From positions 341,954-405,953 of the forward strand of contig NZ_NAIA01000003.1 in assembly GCF_002192535.1 (NCBI RefSeq): DNA of 64,000 bases, given 5' to 3'. Shown here piece after piece: positions 43,731 through 51,438 of this stretch. How positions within the stretch are numbered: position 1 is the first letter of the stretch; each line of letters begins with the position of its first letter. Under the pieces are notes generated by a model. The model was not told where the DNA came from, did no database searches, and saw nothing but the letters and a program-made list of their open reading frames with translations. Both the position numbers and the translations under genes were made by a program. Source of the DNA: Polynucleobacter hirudinilacicola. GTDB taxonomy: Bacteria > Pseudomonadota > Gammaproteobacteria > Burkholderiales > Burkholderiaceae.

Positions 43731-44708
43731 TTAATCTTCTAAATTAAGCCGAGTATTTTTTACAAATTGCTGCCACCGGTCAAACTCGCGCTTAACATGT
43801 TTATCCAAGGTGGGACCATCGCTAGCTTGCACGTCGAAGCCCCCTTGTGTCAGTTTGGACTTAATTTCAGGATCATTTAATACCGCTTGAAAATCAGCAG
43901 TCAGTTTTTTCACAGTAGCACCTGGAGTATCAGCCGGAGCAAAAGCTCCGATCCATGAGTAAGCCTCAAATCCTGGATAGCCTGATTCTGCAACAGTTGG
44001 AGTATTTGGTAGTTCTGGTAAGCGTTGCGCTCCTGTAACGGCAAGCGCCTTCAGCTTGTCAGCCTGGATTTGACCCTTCAGTGCGGCATAGCTGAGTAGG
44101 GTCATACTGGTAGTATTGCCGACGACTGCTGCAATAGCAGGACCGCCGCCGCCATAAGGAACATGAAGCACAAATATTCCCGCTTTACGTTTTATATCTT
44201 CCATAGCCAACTGGTTTAGTGAGCCTATTCCAGTTGATGCATAGCTATACATACCTGGATTTTTTTTCGCTGAAGCAATAAATTCTGCTAAGTTATTTCC
44301 ACGCACGGATGGGTTAGCTGCTATCACAAGAGGAAAGCGTACTAGTAAACTTACTCCTACAAAATCCTTAAAAGTGTCATAGGGAAGATTGGGTTTAACA
44401 ATTGGATTAATGGAGTGATTATCAAAGCTAATTAATAAGGTATTTCCATCAGGTGTTGATCGAGATACATGCTGGGTAGCAATTTGACTGGCAGCTCCAG
44501 GACGATTTTCAATCACTACAGGTCTGCCAATTCGCTCTGCAAGCTTAGACTGAATGGTGCGCGCAGTGATATCGGTGCTGCCACCCGGAGGGAATGGCAC
44601 AACTAAAGTGAGGGGTTTATCACTTTGAGCATAACTTGCACTCGACAGAGCACAAATAGTTAAGCTGGAGAGAAGTAATTTCGAAATTAATTTAAAAGTA
44701 ATTTTCAT
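43731..44708 (-). CDS. Tripartite tricarboxylate transporter substrate-binding protein (Bug/TctC family)
   Basis: A 325-residue periplasmic solute-binding protein of the Bug family, which is strongly expanded in Burkholderiales. A signal peptide occupies residues 1-28 (ending ASYAQS), and the family motifs VVPFPPGGSTDITAR (about 36-50) and NRPGAASQIATQHV (about 69-82) line the ligand pocket. I chose ATG 44708 because the signal peptide starts there; the upstream in-frame start 44747 would overlap the VOC gene. No TctA/TctB membrane genes are adjacent. The ligand is probably a carboxylate. Confidence 0.9.
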   Translation of the reverse strand: MKITFKLISKLLLSSLTICALSSASYAQSDKPLTLVVPFPPGGSTDITARTIQSKLAERIGRPVVIENRPGAASQIATQHVSRSTPDGNTLLISFDNHSINPIVKPNLPYDTFKDFVGVSLLVRFPLVIAANPSVRGNNLAEFIASAKKNPGMYSYASTGIGSLNQLAMEDIKRKAGIFVLHVPYGGGGPAIAAVVGNTTSMTLLSYAALKGQIQADKLKALAVTGAQRLPELPNTPTVAESGYPGFEAYSWIGAFAPADTPGATVKKLTADFQAVLNDPEIKSKLTQGGFDVQASDGPTLDKHVKREFDRWQQFVKNTRLNLED

Positions 44709-44718
44709 TGTCTGATCT

Positions 44719-45468
44719 CTAGAGATTTTGGAAGAAATGACTATCAATGCTGAAGTCTACAGGATCTAAGGAAGTTTTACATATCTGTACACTTAGGATT
44801 TGTGCCTCATTGAAATGAGGTGTTTTTTGAATGTTTAATTCAATATTCGGAAGAATTAATTGAATAGACTCTTCTTCGGAGATGATGTGCTCTTCACTGA
44901 GATTTAGTAGTCTACTGAGAACTTTTTTGCTGTCCTCAATATCAGGACTTGTAATCGTAATTTTCTGTAGACGGCTCAATTGGTTAGAGTGCTTTAGCCA
45001 TTTATTCTGCCAAACATACTGCGGTGTCAGGTGTTCACAAAAATAGATCCTAATACCAGGAAGCGGTTGTTTAGAAAATCGTACTGCTTTAAATTGAACT
45101 AGTACTGATTTACCTAAAAATTCGGATTCACGACTGAGGTCTTGAACTGGGTTTACAGAAAATCCCATTCTTGATAGTTGCTCAAAGGTTTTTTGAGCAT
45201 CATCTGTGCGAAACACAAGAGCGTTTAAACCAAGTGATTGATTGGCAATTTCTACTCTTTGGACGGGCTTGTCAGGCTCCCACCCTAGTAGCTCAATATA
45301 GGCGCTATCCAACATAATGAGCTGATTGATTGAGCCTAAATTATGGTGAGCAATGGGCGTTAATTGAAACCCTTGGGTAGAAAATTTTTGACTCAGCGCA
45401 TGAAGCTTATCTCTACCTATGATCACTAAGTGGTCAAAAGAGTATTCTTGAAGATGGTTTTGATTCAC
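44719..45468 (-). CDS. VOC superfamily (glyoxalase-like domain) protein
   Basis: A 249-residue protein with an N-terminal glyoxalase-like domain (FDHLVIIGRD at 11-20, then YIELLGWE near 57-64) and a second, weaker repeat after about residue 140. Such proteins are usually metal-dependent lyases, dioxygenases or isomerases, but the function cannot be fixed here. The start is GTG at 45468 with a weak ribosome site. The TTT binding protein gene begins 11 bases after its stop, so VOC, TTT protein and ThDP enzyme likely form one operon. Confidence 0.75.
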   Translation of the reverse strand: MNQNHLQEYSFDHLVIIGRDKLHALSQKFSTQGFQLTPIAHHNLGSINQLIMLDSAYIELLGWEPDKPVQRVEIANQSLGLNALVFRTDDAQKTFEQLSRMGFSVNPVQDLSRESEFLGKSVLVQFKAVRFSKQPLPGIRIYFCEHLTPQYVWQNKWLKHSNQLSRLQKITITSPDIEDSKKVLSRLLNLSEEHIISEEESIQLILPNIELNIQKTPHFNEAQILSVQICKTSLDPVDFSIDSHFFQNL

Positions 45469-45652
45469 GGAGTATTGGAATATTGAATAGAGATTTTAAA
45501 AAATTATCATATACGATATTAGATTGATAGAAATAGATGGCTCGGAGCCTATTTTGGGTTTTTTCGGGAAATGTCATTGAGGGTTACAAAAAAGCGGATG
45601 TGTTGGAGTAATCTGAATTAAAAGGCTCAAATTAACGCGGAATAATTGATTT

Positions 45653-47302
45653 ATGAAATTTAATTGGAATAATCCATACCCAAGTATTCGGGTGCCGGTG
45701 ATGGGGCGAAATGTCGTATCTACTTCACATCCTTTGGCTGCACAAGCTGGCCTCATGATTATTCACCAGGGCGGTAATGCGATTGATGCTGCCATAGCTG
45801 CTGCGGCAACATTAATGATTGTGGAGCCGGTATCAAATGGCTTGGGAAGTGACTGCTTCGCAATCATTTGGGATGGCAAGGAGTTGCATGGTTTGAATGC
45901 ATCGGGAGTGGCCCCACAAGCCTGGAGTCCAGAATATTTTTCACGTAAATATGGAGTTGATAGTCATGGTTTAGCAAATAAACCTATGCGAGGTTGGGAT
46001 TCTGTGACGGTGCCAGGAGCATTGGCAGGCTGGGAAGAGCTGCATAGACGTTTTGGCTCACTTCCGTTTGAAGATTTATTACAACCTGCAATTGAAATTG
46101 CTGAAAAGGGATATGCTCTGGCGCCCGTAGTTGCTCATAAGTGGGCAGCCGCCATACCCGATCTTCAGCAGCAGCCCGGATTTGCGCAGACATTTATGCC
46201 TCATGGACGCGCTCCAGAAATTGGAGAGGCCTTTCGTTTTCCATCGGCAGCTAAGACCTTTAAAAAAATTGCACGCTCTGGAATTCGTGAATTCTATGAA
46301 GGAGAGATTGCTCAAGAGATTGCCTTGCATGCAAAAAATCATGGTGGATCAATGACGGAGCATGATCTTTCCAGCTACAAACCAGAGTGGGTCGGGACAA
46401 TTTCTCAGGATATTTATGCTGCAGATGGAAAAACCTATTCCATGCATGAAATTCCGCCAAATGGTCAGGGTATAGGTGCGTTGATAGCTCTTGGCATCTT
46501 GCAAAACTTCGACCTTGCTAGTTTGCCTGTAGACGGTGTTGAGAGTCAGCATCTGCAAATTGAGGCAATGAAGTTGGCATTTGCAGATGTTTATCAATAT
46601 GTTGCAGACCCTAAGTCAATGATGGTAACGCCTATGCAAATGTTAGACCCAGCATATTTATCAGAGCGTGCCAAGTTAATTAACCCGCACAAGGCTACTC
46701 ACTTTAATTTTGGTATGCCGCAGTCTGGAGGGACAATTTATTTAACTGCTACTGATGAACATGGTCGCATGATTTCATTTATTCAAAGTAATTACATGGG
46801 ATTTGGTTCTGGTGTAGTTGTTCCCGACTGGGGAATCAGCTTGCAAAATCGTGGATTTGGTTTCTCGATGGATCCCAAGTCAGCCAATGTGGTGGCAGGA
46901 GGTAAACATCCATTTCATACGATCATTCCAGCGTTTCTAATGCGCAAAGAGGAAAATTGTAGTGTCCCGCAAATGAGTTTTGGTGTGATGGGGGGTGACA
47001 TGCAGCCTCAAGGCCACTTACAAACCGTTTTAAGAATGCTTTCGTATCGCCAACAACCTCAGGCAGCCTGTGATGCTCCTCGCTGGAAGGTTAACCGCGA
47101 CTTCAGTTTAGATGTTGAGTCAAATATGAATCCAGATACCGTCCAGGGTTTATCTGCACTGGGGCACACGCTGAAAAAAATAGAGGATCCATATATGGAT
47201 TTTGGAGCAGGACAATTTATTTGGAGATTATCGGATGATATTGGCGATGGCTATATTGCTGCTAGCGATCCTCGTCGTGATGGTCAGGCCGTAGTCTATT
47301 AA
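45653..47302 (+). CDS. Gamma-glutamyltransferase family protein
   Basis: A 549-residue Ntn-hydrolase that would self-cleave before the nucleophile Thr361 (SGGTIYLTATD) into large and small subunits. Other family marks are GGNAIDAAIAAAATLMIVEP (about 38-57) and the late GGDMQPQGHLQ motif (about 446-456). No signal peptide is visible, so it is more like the cytoplasmic YwrD/acylase-type members than periplasmic glutathione-degrading Ggt. It is divergent from the VOC operon (184-base gap) and followed 21 bases on by azlC. Confidence 0.88.
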   Translation: MKFNWNNPYPSIRVPVMGRNVVSTSHPLAAQAGLMIIHQGGNAIDAAIAAAATLMIVEPVSNGLGSDCFAIIWDGKELHGLNASGVAPQAWSPEYFSRKYGVDSHGLANKPMRGWDSVTVPGALAGWEELHRRFGSLPFEDLLQPAIEIAEKGYALAPVVAHKWAAAIPDLQQQPGFAQTFMPHGRAPEIGEAFRFPSAAKTFKKIARSGIREFYEGEIAQEIALHAKNHGGSMTEHDLSSYKPEWVGTISQDIYAADGKTYSMHEIPPNGQGIGALIALGILQNFDLASLPVDGVESQHLQIEAMKLAFADVYQYVADPKSMMVTPMQMLDPAYLSERAKLINPHKATHFNFGMPQSGGTIYLTATDEHGRMISFIQSNYMGFGSGVVVPDWGISLQNRGFGFSMDPKSANVVAGGKHPFHTIIPAFLMRKEENCSVPQMSFGVMGGDMQPQGHLQTVLRMLSYRQQPQAACDAPRWKVNRDFSLDVESNMNPDTVQGLSALGHTLKKIEDPYMDFGAGQFIWRLSDDIGDGYIAASDPRRDGQAVVY

Positions 47303-47323
47303 TTTGATCAAAGCATAACCCTT

Positions 47324-48034
47324 TTGAAATTTTTCCAACAACCCCCTTTTATTCAGGGCTGCAAAGTGATGCTCGAGTCATCTCCGGGCATCATTGCTTG
47401 GTCGTTAGTCACGAGTATTAGTTTGCTCAGCGCTGGACTTAGCCCAGCAAATACATTTTGGTTCAATATTCTGGTCTATGCTGGGTCATCCCAGTTGGCG
47501 GTGATGCCATTGCTTGCCGGAGATTATCCGTTTTGGACTGTTTGGCTAACGGCATTAATTGTGATGTCCCGTTTTGTCATTTTTAGCGCTGTCCTTCAGC
47601 CTCACTTCCAACGTTATTCTTTCTGGCAAAGGTTGGGTATCGGAGGCCTAAACACCGATATGAGTTTTGCGAAATTCATTGAAAAGTTTCCATCACCAGA
47701 AAATCCTCAAGGGAGTCAGGTTCAACTGCTCTATTTCATGGGGATGGTTTTAGCACATTGGTTTTTTTGGCAGATCGGTGCATTAATCGCCATTTTTGGT
47801 GGGTCTTATATTCCGAGCTCTTGGGGACTTGGGTTTGCTGGACCTCTCGCATTGATAGCCTTGATCATTCCCGCGATTAAACATAAAACTGCGGTTATCT
47901 CAGCATTAACCGCCGCAGTTACTTGCGCCTTAACAATCAATCTGCCATATCGCTTAACGATTGTTTGCTCAGTGATTGCTGGCGTGATGGCTGCGGTATT
48001 GGTGGATAAACAATCTCAAAGGAAGATCGTATGA
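47324..48034 (+). CDS. azlC: AzlC family membrane protein (branched-chain amino acid export)
   Basis: A 236-residue inner-membrane protein with about six hydrophobic segments and the AzlC pattern NTFWFNILVYAGSSQLAVMP (about 43-62) and LNTDMSFAKF (about 108-117). AzlC with AzlD forms a two-component exporter of branched-chain amino acids or analogues. The start is TTG at 47324; GTG 47366 and ATG 47369 are alternatives. It overlaps azlD (ATGA). Confidence 0.88.
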   Translation: MKFFQQPPFIQGCKVMLESSPGIIAWSLVTSISLLSAGLSPANTFWFNILVYAGSSQLAVMPLLAGDYPFWTVWLTALIVMSRFVIFSAVLQPHFQRYSFWQRLGIGGLNTDMSFAKFIEKFPSPENPQGSQVQLLYFMGMVLAHWFFWQIGALIAIFGGSYIPSSWGLGFAGPLALIALIIPAIKHKTAVISALTAAVTCALTINLPYRLTIVCSVIAGVMAAVLVDKQSQRKIV

Positions 48035-48366
48035 ATATAGTAGACCTATGGATTGCTTTTTTTGGACTGATGCTAGTCAGCATGCTGAGCAGAGGCTCTT
48101 TTCTTTTGGCTGGCTCAAAATTCCCTATTCCTAGAACTGTTCATGAGTTCTTACGCTATGCACCTACCGCTGCACTGATTGCAATTGTTCTTCCAGATGT
48201 ATTGTTTGTAAAAGATCCAGCAACGCAACTATTCGAATTAAACCTGTTTTCACCCCAGCTATTTGGAGCTATTGGTGGGACGATTGGATTCTTGGTCACC
48301 AACAGCATCTTGGCGACCATATTATTGGGAATGACCTTTTTTACTCTGGCCAGATTTTTGATCTAA
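48031..48366 (+). CDS. azlD: AzlD family membrane protein
   Basis: A 111-residue small subunit of the AzlCD exporter, with about four membrane segments and the family motif FLRYAPTAALIAIVLPDVL (about 38-56). Translation is coupled to azlC by the ATGA overlap. The neighbouring gamma-glutamyltransferase gene suggests that amino acids released from gamma-glutamyl compounds could be the cargo, which is inference. Confidence 0.87.
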   Translation: MNIVDLWIAFFGLMLVSMLSRGSFLLAGSKFPIPRTVHEFLRYAPTAALIAIVLPDVLFVKDPATQLFELNLFSPQLFGAIGGTIGFLVTNSILATILLGMTFFTLARFLI

Positions 48367-48368
48367 AT

Positions 48369-48397
48369 AAACCCCTGCTGAAATATTGGGGGGTTTT
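48369..48397 (+). terminator. Rho-independent terminator after azlD
   Basis: Arms AAACCCC (48369-48375) and GGGGTTT (48390-48396) close a 14-base loop and are followed by T. Confidence 0.6.
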
Positions 48398-48428
48398 ACT
48401 TTGGACCTATTAGAGGTATATTGAAAGC

Positions 48429-48959
48429 ATGCGAATCTCTAGTAAAAGCAAAATTGCCTTCCAAATTCTGTTGGACATTGCAGCCCATACTGCACACGGC
48501 CGTGCCATTTCAATTCCGATCATGTGTCATCGGCACAAGCTGTCTCATTCTTATTTGGAGACTATCTTTTCTCAATTAAGGGTTGCTGGAATGATCAGAA
48601 GTCATCGTGGTCCTGGTGGTGGTTACTCTTTGAGTAAAGAATCAAAAGACATTTCCTTGTATGACGTTGTATGCCTAATGGGCGGAAATGAAATAGTTCG
48701 TGAGGATTTAGGCTCCATTTTTTGGTCTGATCTTGATAAACATATGAGTATTCAAATGCAGCAGATGACGCTATCTGAGGCATTGCAAAAGTTATCCATT
48801 ACGATTGAGCAAAGTACAAAAGGCTTTAACCACGTTAAACCTAGTCACGTTACTCAGGTTCTAGCTATTCCACAAAAGAAGAGGGCGTTGAAGAAGGCTA
48901 AGCCACGCTTAGGTCCAAACTCAGTATTTGCATTTGGCAACTACCTAAAGACTTCTTGA
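48429..48959 (+). CDS. Rrf2 family transcriptional regulator
   Basis: A 176-residue Rrf2-type winged-helix regulator. The DNA-binding part covers about 1-75 with LSHSYLETIFSQLRVAGMIRS and HRGPGGGYSL. The cluster-binding triple cysteine of IscR/NsrR is absent: only Cys residues near 34 and 82 are visible, so this is not an ordinary Fe-S IscR. Its C-terminal tail is basic. It borders the photosynthesis cluster and points toward pucBA, but its target is unknown. Confidence 0.85.
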   Translation: MRISSKSKIAFQILLDIAAHTAHGRAISIPIMCHRHKLSHSYLETIFSQLRVAGMIRSHRGPGGGYSLSKESKDISLYDVVCLMGGNEIVREDLGSIFWSDLDKHMSIQMQQMTLSEALQKLSITIEQSTKGFNHVKPSHVTQVLAIPQKKRALKKAKPRLGPNSVFAFGNYLKTS

Positions 48960-49239
48960 TATTCATCGTTGGCTTCAGCCCAACGAATGCATGGCTGAGT
49001 TAAAAGTCATACAACTTAGCCTCAGATCTACGAAGCGCGGCTACCGGTTATTCCCATTGTTATAAAGCGACCAGTCACCACTGATAGGCATTTATCGCTA
49101 TAGAAATCTTGACGACTTTTATATTAGGGTAAATACTAATTTTGTATATATTTTTACAACAATCAAAAATCAATCGGAAATTAATTATTTCTATAGGTAT
49201 ATGATTTTTATAGAAAATTTACTAACCCTGAATTAAATA

Positions 49240-49257
49240 TGTACATTAACCTTGACA
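49240..49257. promoter_or_regulatory. TGT-N12-ACA box 1 before pucBA (PpsR/CrtJ-type site)
   Basis: A perfect match to the TGT-N12-ACA consensus of the PpsR/CrtJ repressor, which controls bch, crt and puc genes by oxygen and light in purple bacteria. Its right half overlaps the TTGACA -35 hexamer. The second box follows after 8 bases. Confidence 0.72.
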
Positions 49258-49280
49258 TTTCTAAGTGTATTTAATAGATT
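49252..49280 (+). promoter_or_regulatory. Sigma-70-like promoter of pucBA
   Basis: A consensus TTGACA (49252-49257) and TAGATT (49275-49280) with the ideal 17-base spacer. Both hexamers lie inside the two TGT-N12-ACA boxes, so a bound repressor would block polymerase. Confidence 0.65.
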
Positions 49281-49283
49281 ACA
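49266..49283. promoter_or_regulatory. TGT-N12-ACA box 2 before pucBA (PpsR/CrtJ-type site)
   Basis: A second perfect TGT-N12-ACA, 8 bases after box 1, covering the putative -10. Tandem sites of this spacing fit cooperative binding of two PpsR dimers or a tetramer. Confidence 0.72.
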
Positions 49284-49373
49284 TATGTAGTAATTGGAAA
49301 CAGTGATTTTGGTCACTACCCTGCGTGCGGGGTTGCACGTTTAGTTAGTCTTTTCTATAGGGAGACGCAAACT

Positions 49374-49523
49374 ATGTCAGATGGAAAAATGAGCCTTACC
49401 GGCCTGACGGAGGAACAATCAGAGGAGTTGCATCGGAATCTGATTCAGGGGACCCAGTTTTTTGGGATGATTGCAGCACTAGCACATTTGCTTGCTTATA
49501 TTTATTCGCCTTGGCTTAAATAA
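49374..49523 (+). CDS. pucB: Light-harvesting complex 2 beta chain
   Basis: A 49-residue antenna beta polypeptide with one membrane helix (about 28-46). It has the beta signature [16 protein letters not shown] at about 11-26 and the bacteriochlorophyll-binding His38 in [12 protein letters not shown]. It binds the B850-type ring pigments with the alpha chain. The position equal to Arg20 of the Rhodoblastus acidophilus LH2 beta chain, which bonds the B800 pigment, is Gln28 here. The AGGGAGACGC ribosome site is strong. pucA follows after 17 bases. Confidence 0.95.
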   Translation: MSDGKMSLTGLTEEQSEELHRNLIQGTQFFGMIAALAHLLAYIYSPWLK

Positions 49524-49540
49524 GGAAAAGGGAGATCAAT

Positions 49541-49735
49541 ATGATTTACGGAAAAATGTGGACGGTAGTGAAGCCTACAGTTGGAGTTCCGATCATGCTA
49601 GCAGCAGTGGCAATCGGTTCTTTTAGTGTGCACTTAGCAATCTTGACTCATACAACTTGGGTTAGTGGTTTCTTAGAGGGTGGCGCCAAGACGGCGGCAG
49701 TAGCAACGGCACCCGCGGCACCGGTTAAAAAGTAA
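49541..49735 (+). CDS. pucA: Light-harvesting complex 2 alpha chain, LH3-like (Phe44-Leu45)
   Basis: A 64-residue antenna alpha polypeptide. It aligns without gaps to Rhodoblastus acidophilus LH2 alpha: KMWTVVKP near the start, pigment ligand His31 in [10 protein letters not shown], and one membrane helix (about 14-37). At the two residues that hydrogen-bond the ring pigments in B800-850 LH2 (Tyr44, Trp45) it has Phe44 and Leu45, the same exchange as in B800-820 LH3 complexes. The tail is Ala/Pro-rich. It is an LH2/LH3-type chain, not LH1: the KMWTVVKP start and HTTW motif are absent from pufA products. Confidence 0.95.
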   Translation: MIYGKMWTVVKPTVGVPIMLAAVAIGSFSVHLAILTHTTWVSGFLEGGAKTAAVATAPAAPVKK

Positions 49736-49754
49736 AGCGCTTTAGACCACTATC

Positions 49755-49780
49755 AAGGCTGGCTTAATACCAGCCTTTTT
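49755..49780 (+). terminator. Stem-loop between pucA and pucC
   Basis: The perfect 8-base arms AAGGCTGG and CCAGCCTT with a 7-base loop are followed by T5. It would end or weaken transcription before pucC, giving much more pucBA than pucC mRNA, as known for other puc operons. Confidence 0.82.
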
Positions 49781-49853
49781 AGTTTCTACGATTACATAAA
49801 AACCATCAGCATTACTTCATGTATATCTATGCCACTAAGGTAGAATTTATTAA

Positions 49854-51242
49854 ATGAAGCGAGTGACAAAAATGCTCATGCAGTCCTGGTCTAATCTTGG
49901 GCCTCGATATCTTCCCTTTGCGGATGCTGCTTCAGATGACTTACCTCTATCAAGATTACTAAGACTCTCTCTTTTTCAGGCCTCCTCAGGGATGGCATTG
50001 GTTTTGCTGGTTGGTACCTTAAACCGCGTGATGATTGTGGAGCTGCATGTGCCAGCTTCGATTGTTTCAGTGATGATTTCATTGCCAATCATCTTTGCCC
50101 CTTTTAGAGCTCTCATAGGCTTTCGTTCGGACAAACATAAATCGGCGTTTGGTTGGCGAAGAGTGCCCTTTATCTGGATGGGTACGCTAGTTCAATTTGG
50201 CGGACTATCCATCATGCCATTCGCATTGCTGGTTTTATCGGGCGCTGGCCAATCTGCACAAGCGCCAGTTTGGATTGGTTGGGCTGCCTCTGGCCTGGCA
50301 TTTTTACTGGTAGGTGCTGGTATCCATATTACTCAGACAGTAGGCTTGGCCCTAGCGACAGATCTGGCGCCTGAAGTCGATCAGCCGAAAGTGGTTGGGT
50401 TGATGTACGTCATGCAGCTGCTTGGCATGATTGTGAGTGCGTTGGTATTTGGTTTGGCTTTAAATGAATTTAGCCCTGGCAAATTAATTCAGGTCATTCA
50501 AGCTGCTGCAATTATTACGCTGCTACTGAATGTCATCTCCTTGTGGAAACAAGAGCCTAGAGGTCAAGTAGAAAAGAAATCCTCTAGAGAGCCTTCGTTC
50601 TTAGATTCTTGGCGCACTTTTGCCCAAGGTGGCAACGCTAAAAGAAGGCTGATTGCTGTTGGGTTTGGAACGATGGCTTTTAGTATGAATGAAGTTTTAC
50701 TGGAGCCTTATGGCGGGCAGATTTTAGGTATGAGTGTGAGTGATACCACCATGCTCACTGCAATCCTAGCGCTTGGGGGATTAATTGGATTCAGCTGGGC
50801 ATCTCGTGTGCTTGGTAAAGGCACTGATCCGTTCTATATGGCCACTATTGGCGCACTAGTGGGTATTCCAGCATTTCTATTGATTGCGTTATCTGCACCA
50901 CTGGCTTTGACGGTACTTTTCTTGTTAGGTACTTTTTTGATTGGTTTTGGCGGCGGCCTTTTCAGCCACGGAACTTTAACTGCAACGATGCAGTTGGCAC
51001 CTTCCAATCAAAGGGGTCTTGCATTGGGGGCATGGGGCGCAGTGCAGGCAACTGCGGCCGGGATTGCAATTGGCCTGGGCGGGGTCATTCGAGATATTGT
51101 TGTTGCAATTGGCGCAACAAATTGGCTCCCTGAGGGGGTAATAGGCCCAGCCACAGGCTATTCTTTCGTATATTTCTTGGAAATTGGCCTATTGATTGCT
51201 ACAATTTTTTCCATGACAACGCTTTTGCCGAAGAGGAAATAA
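49854..51242 (+). CDS. pucC: PucC family light-harvesting assembly protein
   Basis: A 462-residue membrane protein of the BCD/PucC branch of the major facilitator superfamily with about 12 hydrophobic segments. Members (PucC, LhaA) deliver bacteriochlorophyll or assemble antenna rings. The family segments GTLNRVMIVEL (about 55-65), IGFRSDKHKSAFGWRRVPFI (about 88-107) and GGGLFSHGTLTATM (about 364-377) are clear. Its place directly after pucBA favours PucC over LhaA or Bch2. It is separated from pucA by a terminator-like hairpin. Confidence 0.92.
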   Translation: MKRVTKMLMQSWSNLGPRYLPFADAASDDLPLSRLLRLSLFQASSGMALVLLVGTLNRVMIVELHVPASIVSVMISLPIIFAPFRALIGFRSDKHKSAFGWRRVPFIWMGTLVQFGGLSIMPFALLVLSGAGQSAQAPVWIGWAASGLAFLLVGAGIHITQTVGLALATDLAPEVDQPKVVGLMYVMQLLGMIVSALVFGLALNEFSPGKLIQVIQAAAIITLLLNVISLWKQEPRGQVEKKSSREPSFLDSWRTFAQGGNAKRRLIAVGFGTMAFSMNEVLLEPYGGQILGMSVSDTTMLTAILALGGLIGFSWASRVLGKGTDPFYMATIGALVGIPAFLLIALSAPLALTVLFLLGTFLIGFGGGLFSHGTLTATMQLAPSNQRGLALGAWGAVQATAAGIAIGLGGVIRDIVVAIGATNWLPEGVIGPATGYSFVYFLEIGLLIATIFSMTTLLPKRK

Positions 51243-51302
51243 AATCGCTTTTAGCCGTTGTATCTATTTTACGAAGTATGCGTTTTATTCGAGGAGACAG
51301 AG

Positions 51303-51398
51303 ATGAATGTAACTGGAATTTTATTAACAGCTTGGGTAATTGTTTGCCTTATCACTCTTGCATCAATGGCAAAACGCCTTACTAGCAAATATAAGTAA
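51303..51398 (+). CDS. 31-residue single-pass membrane peptide downstream of pucC
   Basis: A short gene with a strong ribosome site (GAGGAGACAG). It encodes a 31-residue peptide: Met, a hydrophobic helix (about residues 4-22, ILLTAWVIVCLITLASM) and a positively charged end (AKRLTSKYK). It starts 60 bases after pucC, in the same direction. Size and layout resemble small accessory helices of photosynthetic complexes, but no known family is recognised. The assignment as a real gene rests on the ribosome site and clean membrane topology. Confidence 0.6.
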   Translation: MNVTGILLTAWVIVCLITLASMAKRLTSKYK

Positions 51399-51438
51399 AA
51401 GATTTACTTGAGACACCTCATGTTGATATGTGAGGTGT

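Larger units (their letters stand above)
48960..49373 (+). promoter_or_regulatory. Regulatory region upstream of pucBA
   Basis: A 414-base gap without a credible gene. It starts with a hairpin after the Rrf2 gene (TCGTTGG 48966-48972 / CCAACGA 48980-48986, no T run). A very AT-rich stretch follows (49130-49240) with the inverted repeat TTGTA-N8-TACAA at 49142-49159. Two TGT-N12-ACA sites then overlap a sigma-70-like promoter, and a leader of about 90 bases ends with AGGGAG before pucB. Confidence 0.7.

Noticed and set aside
49142..49159. TTGTA-N8-TACAA as a third PpsR box before pucBA.
   Set aside because: The distance between TGT and ACA is 10, not 12, and it lies about 80 bases upstream of the tandem pair in a very AT-rich stretch.
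49541..49735. Reading the antenna pair as LH1 (pufBA).
   Set aside because: The alpha chain has the LH2 pattern ([18 protein letters not shown]) and a PucC gene follows; LH1 alpha chains start differently and are followed by pufLM.
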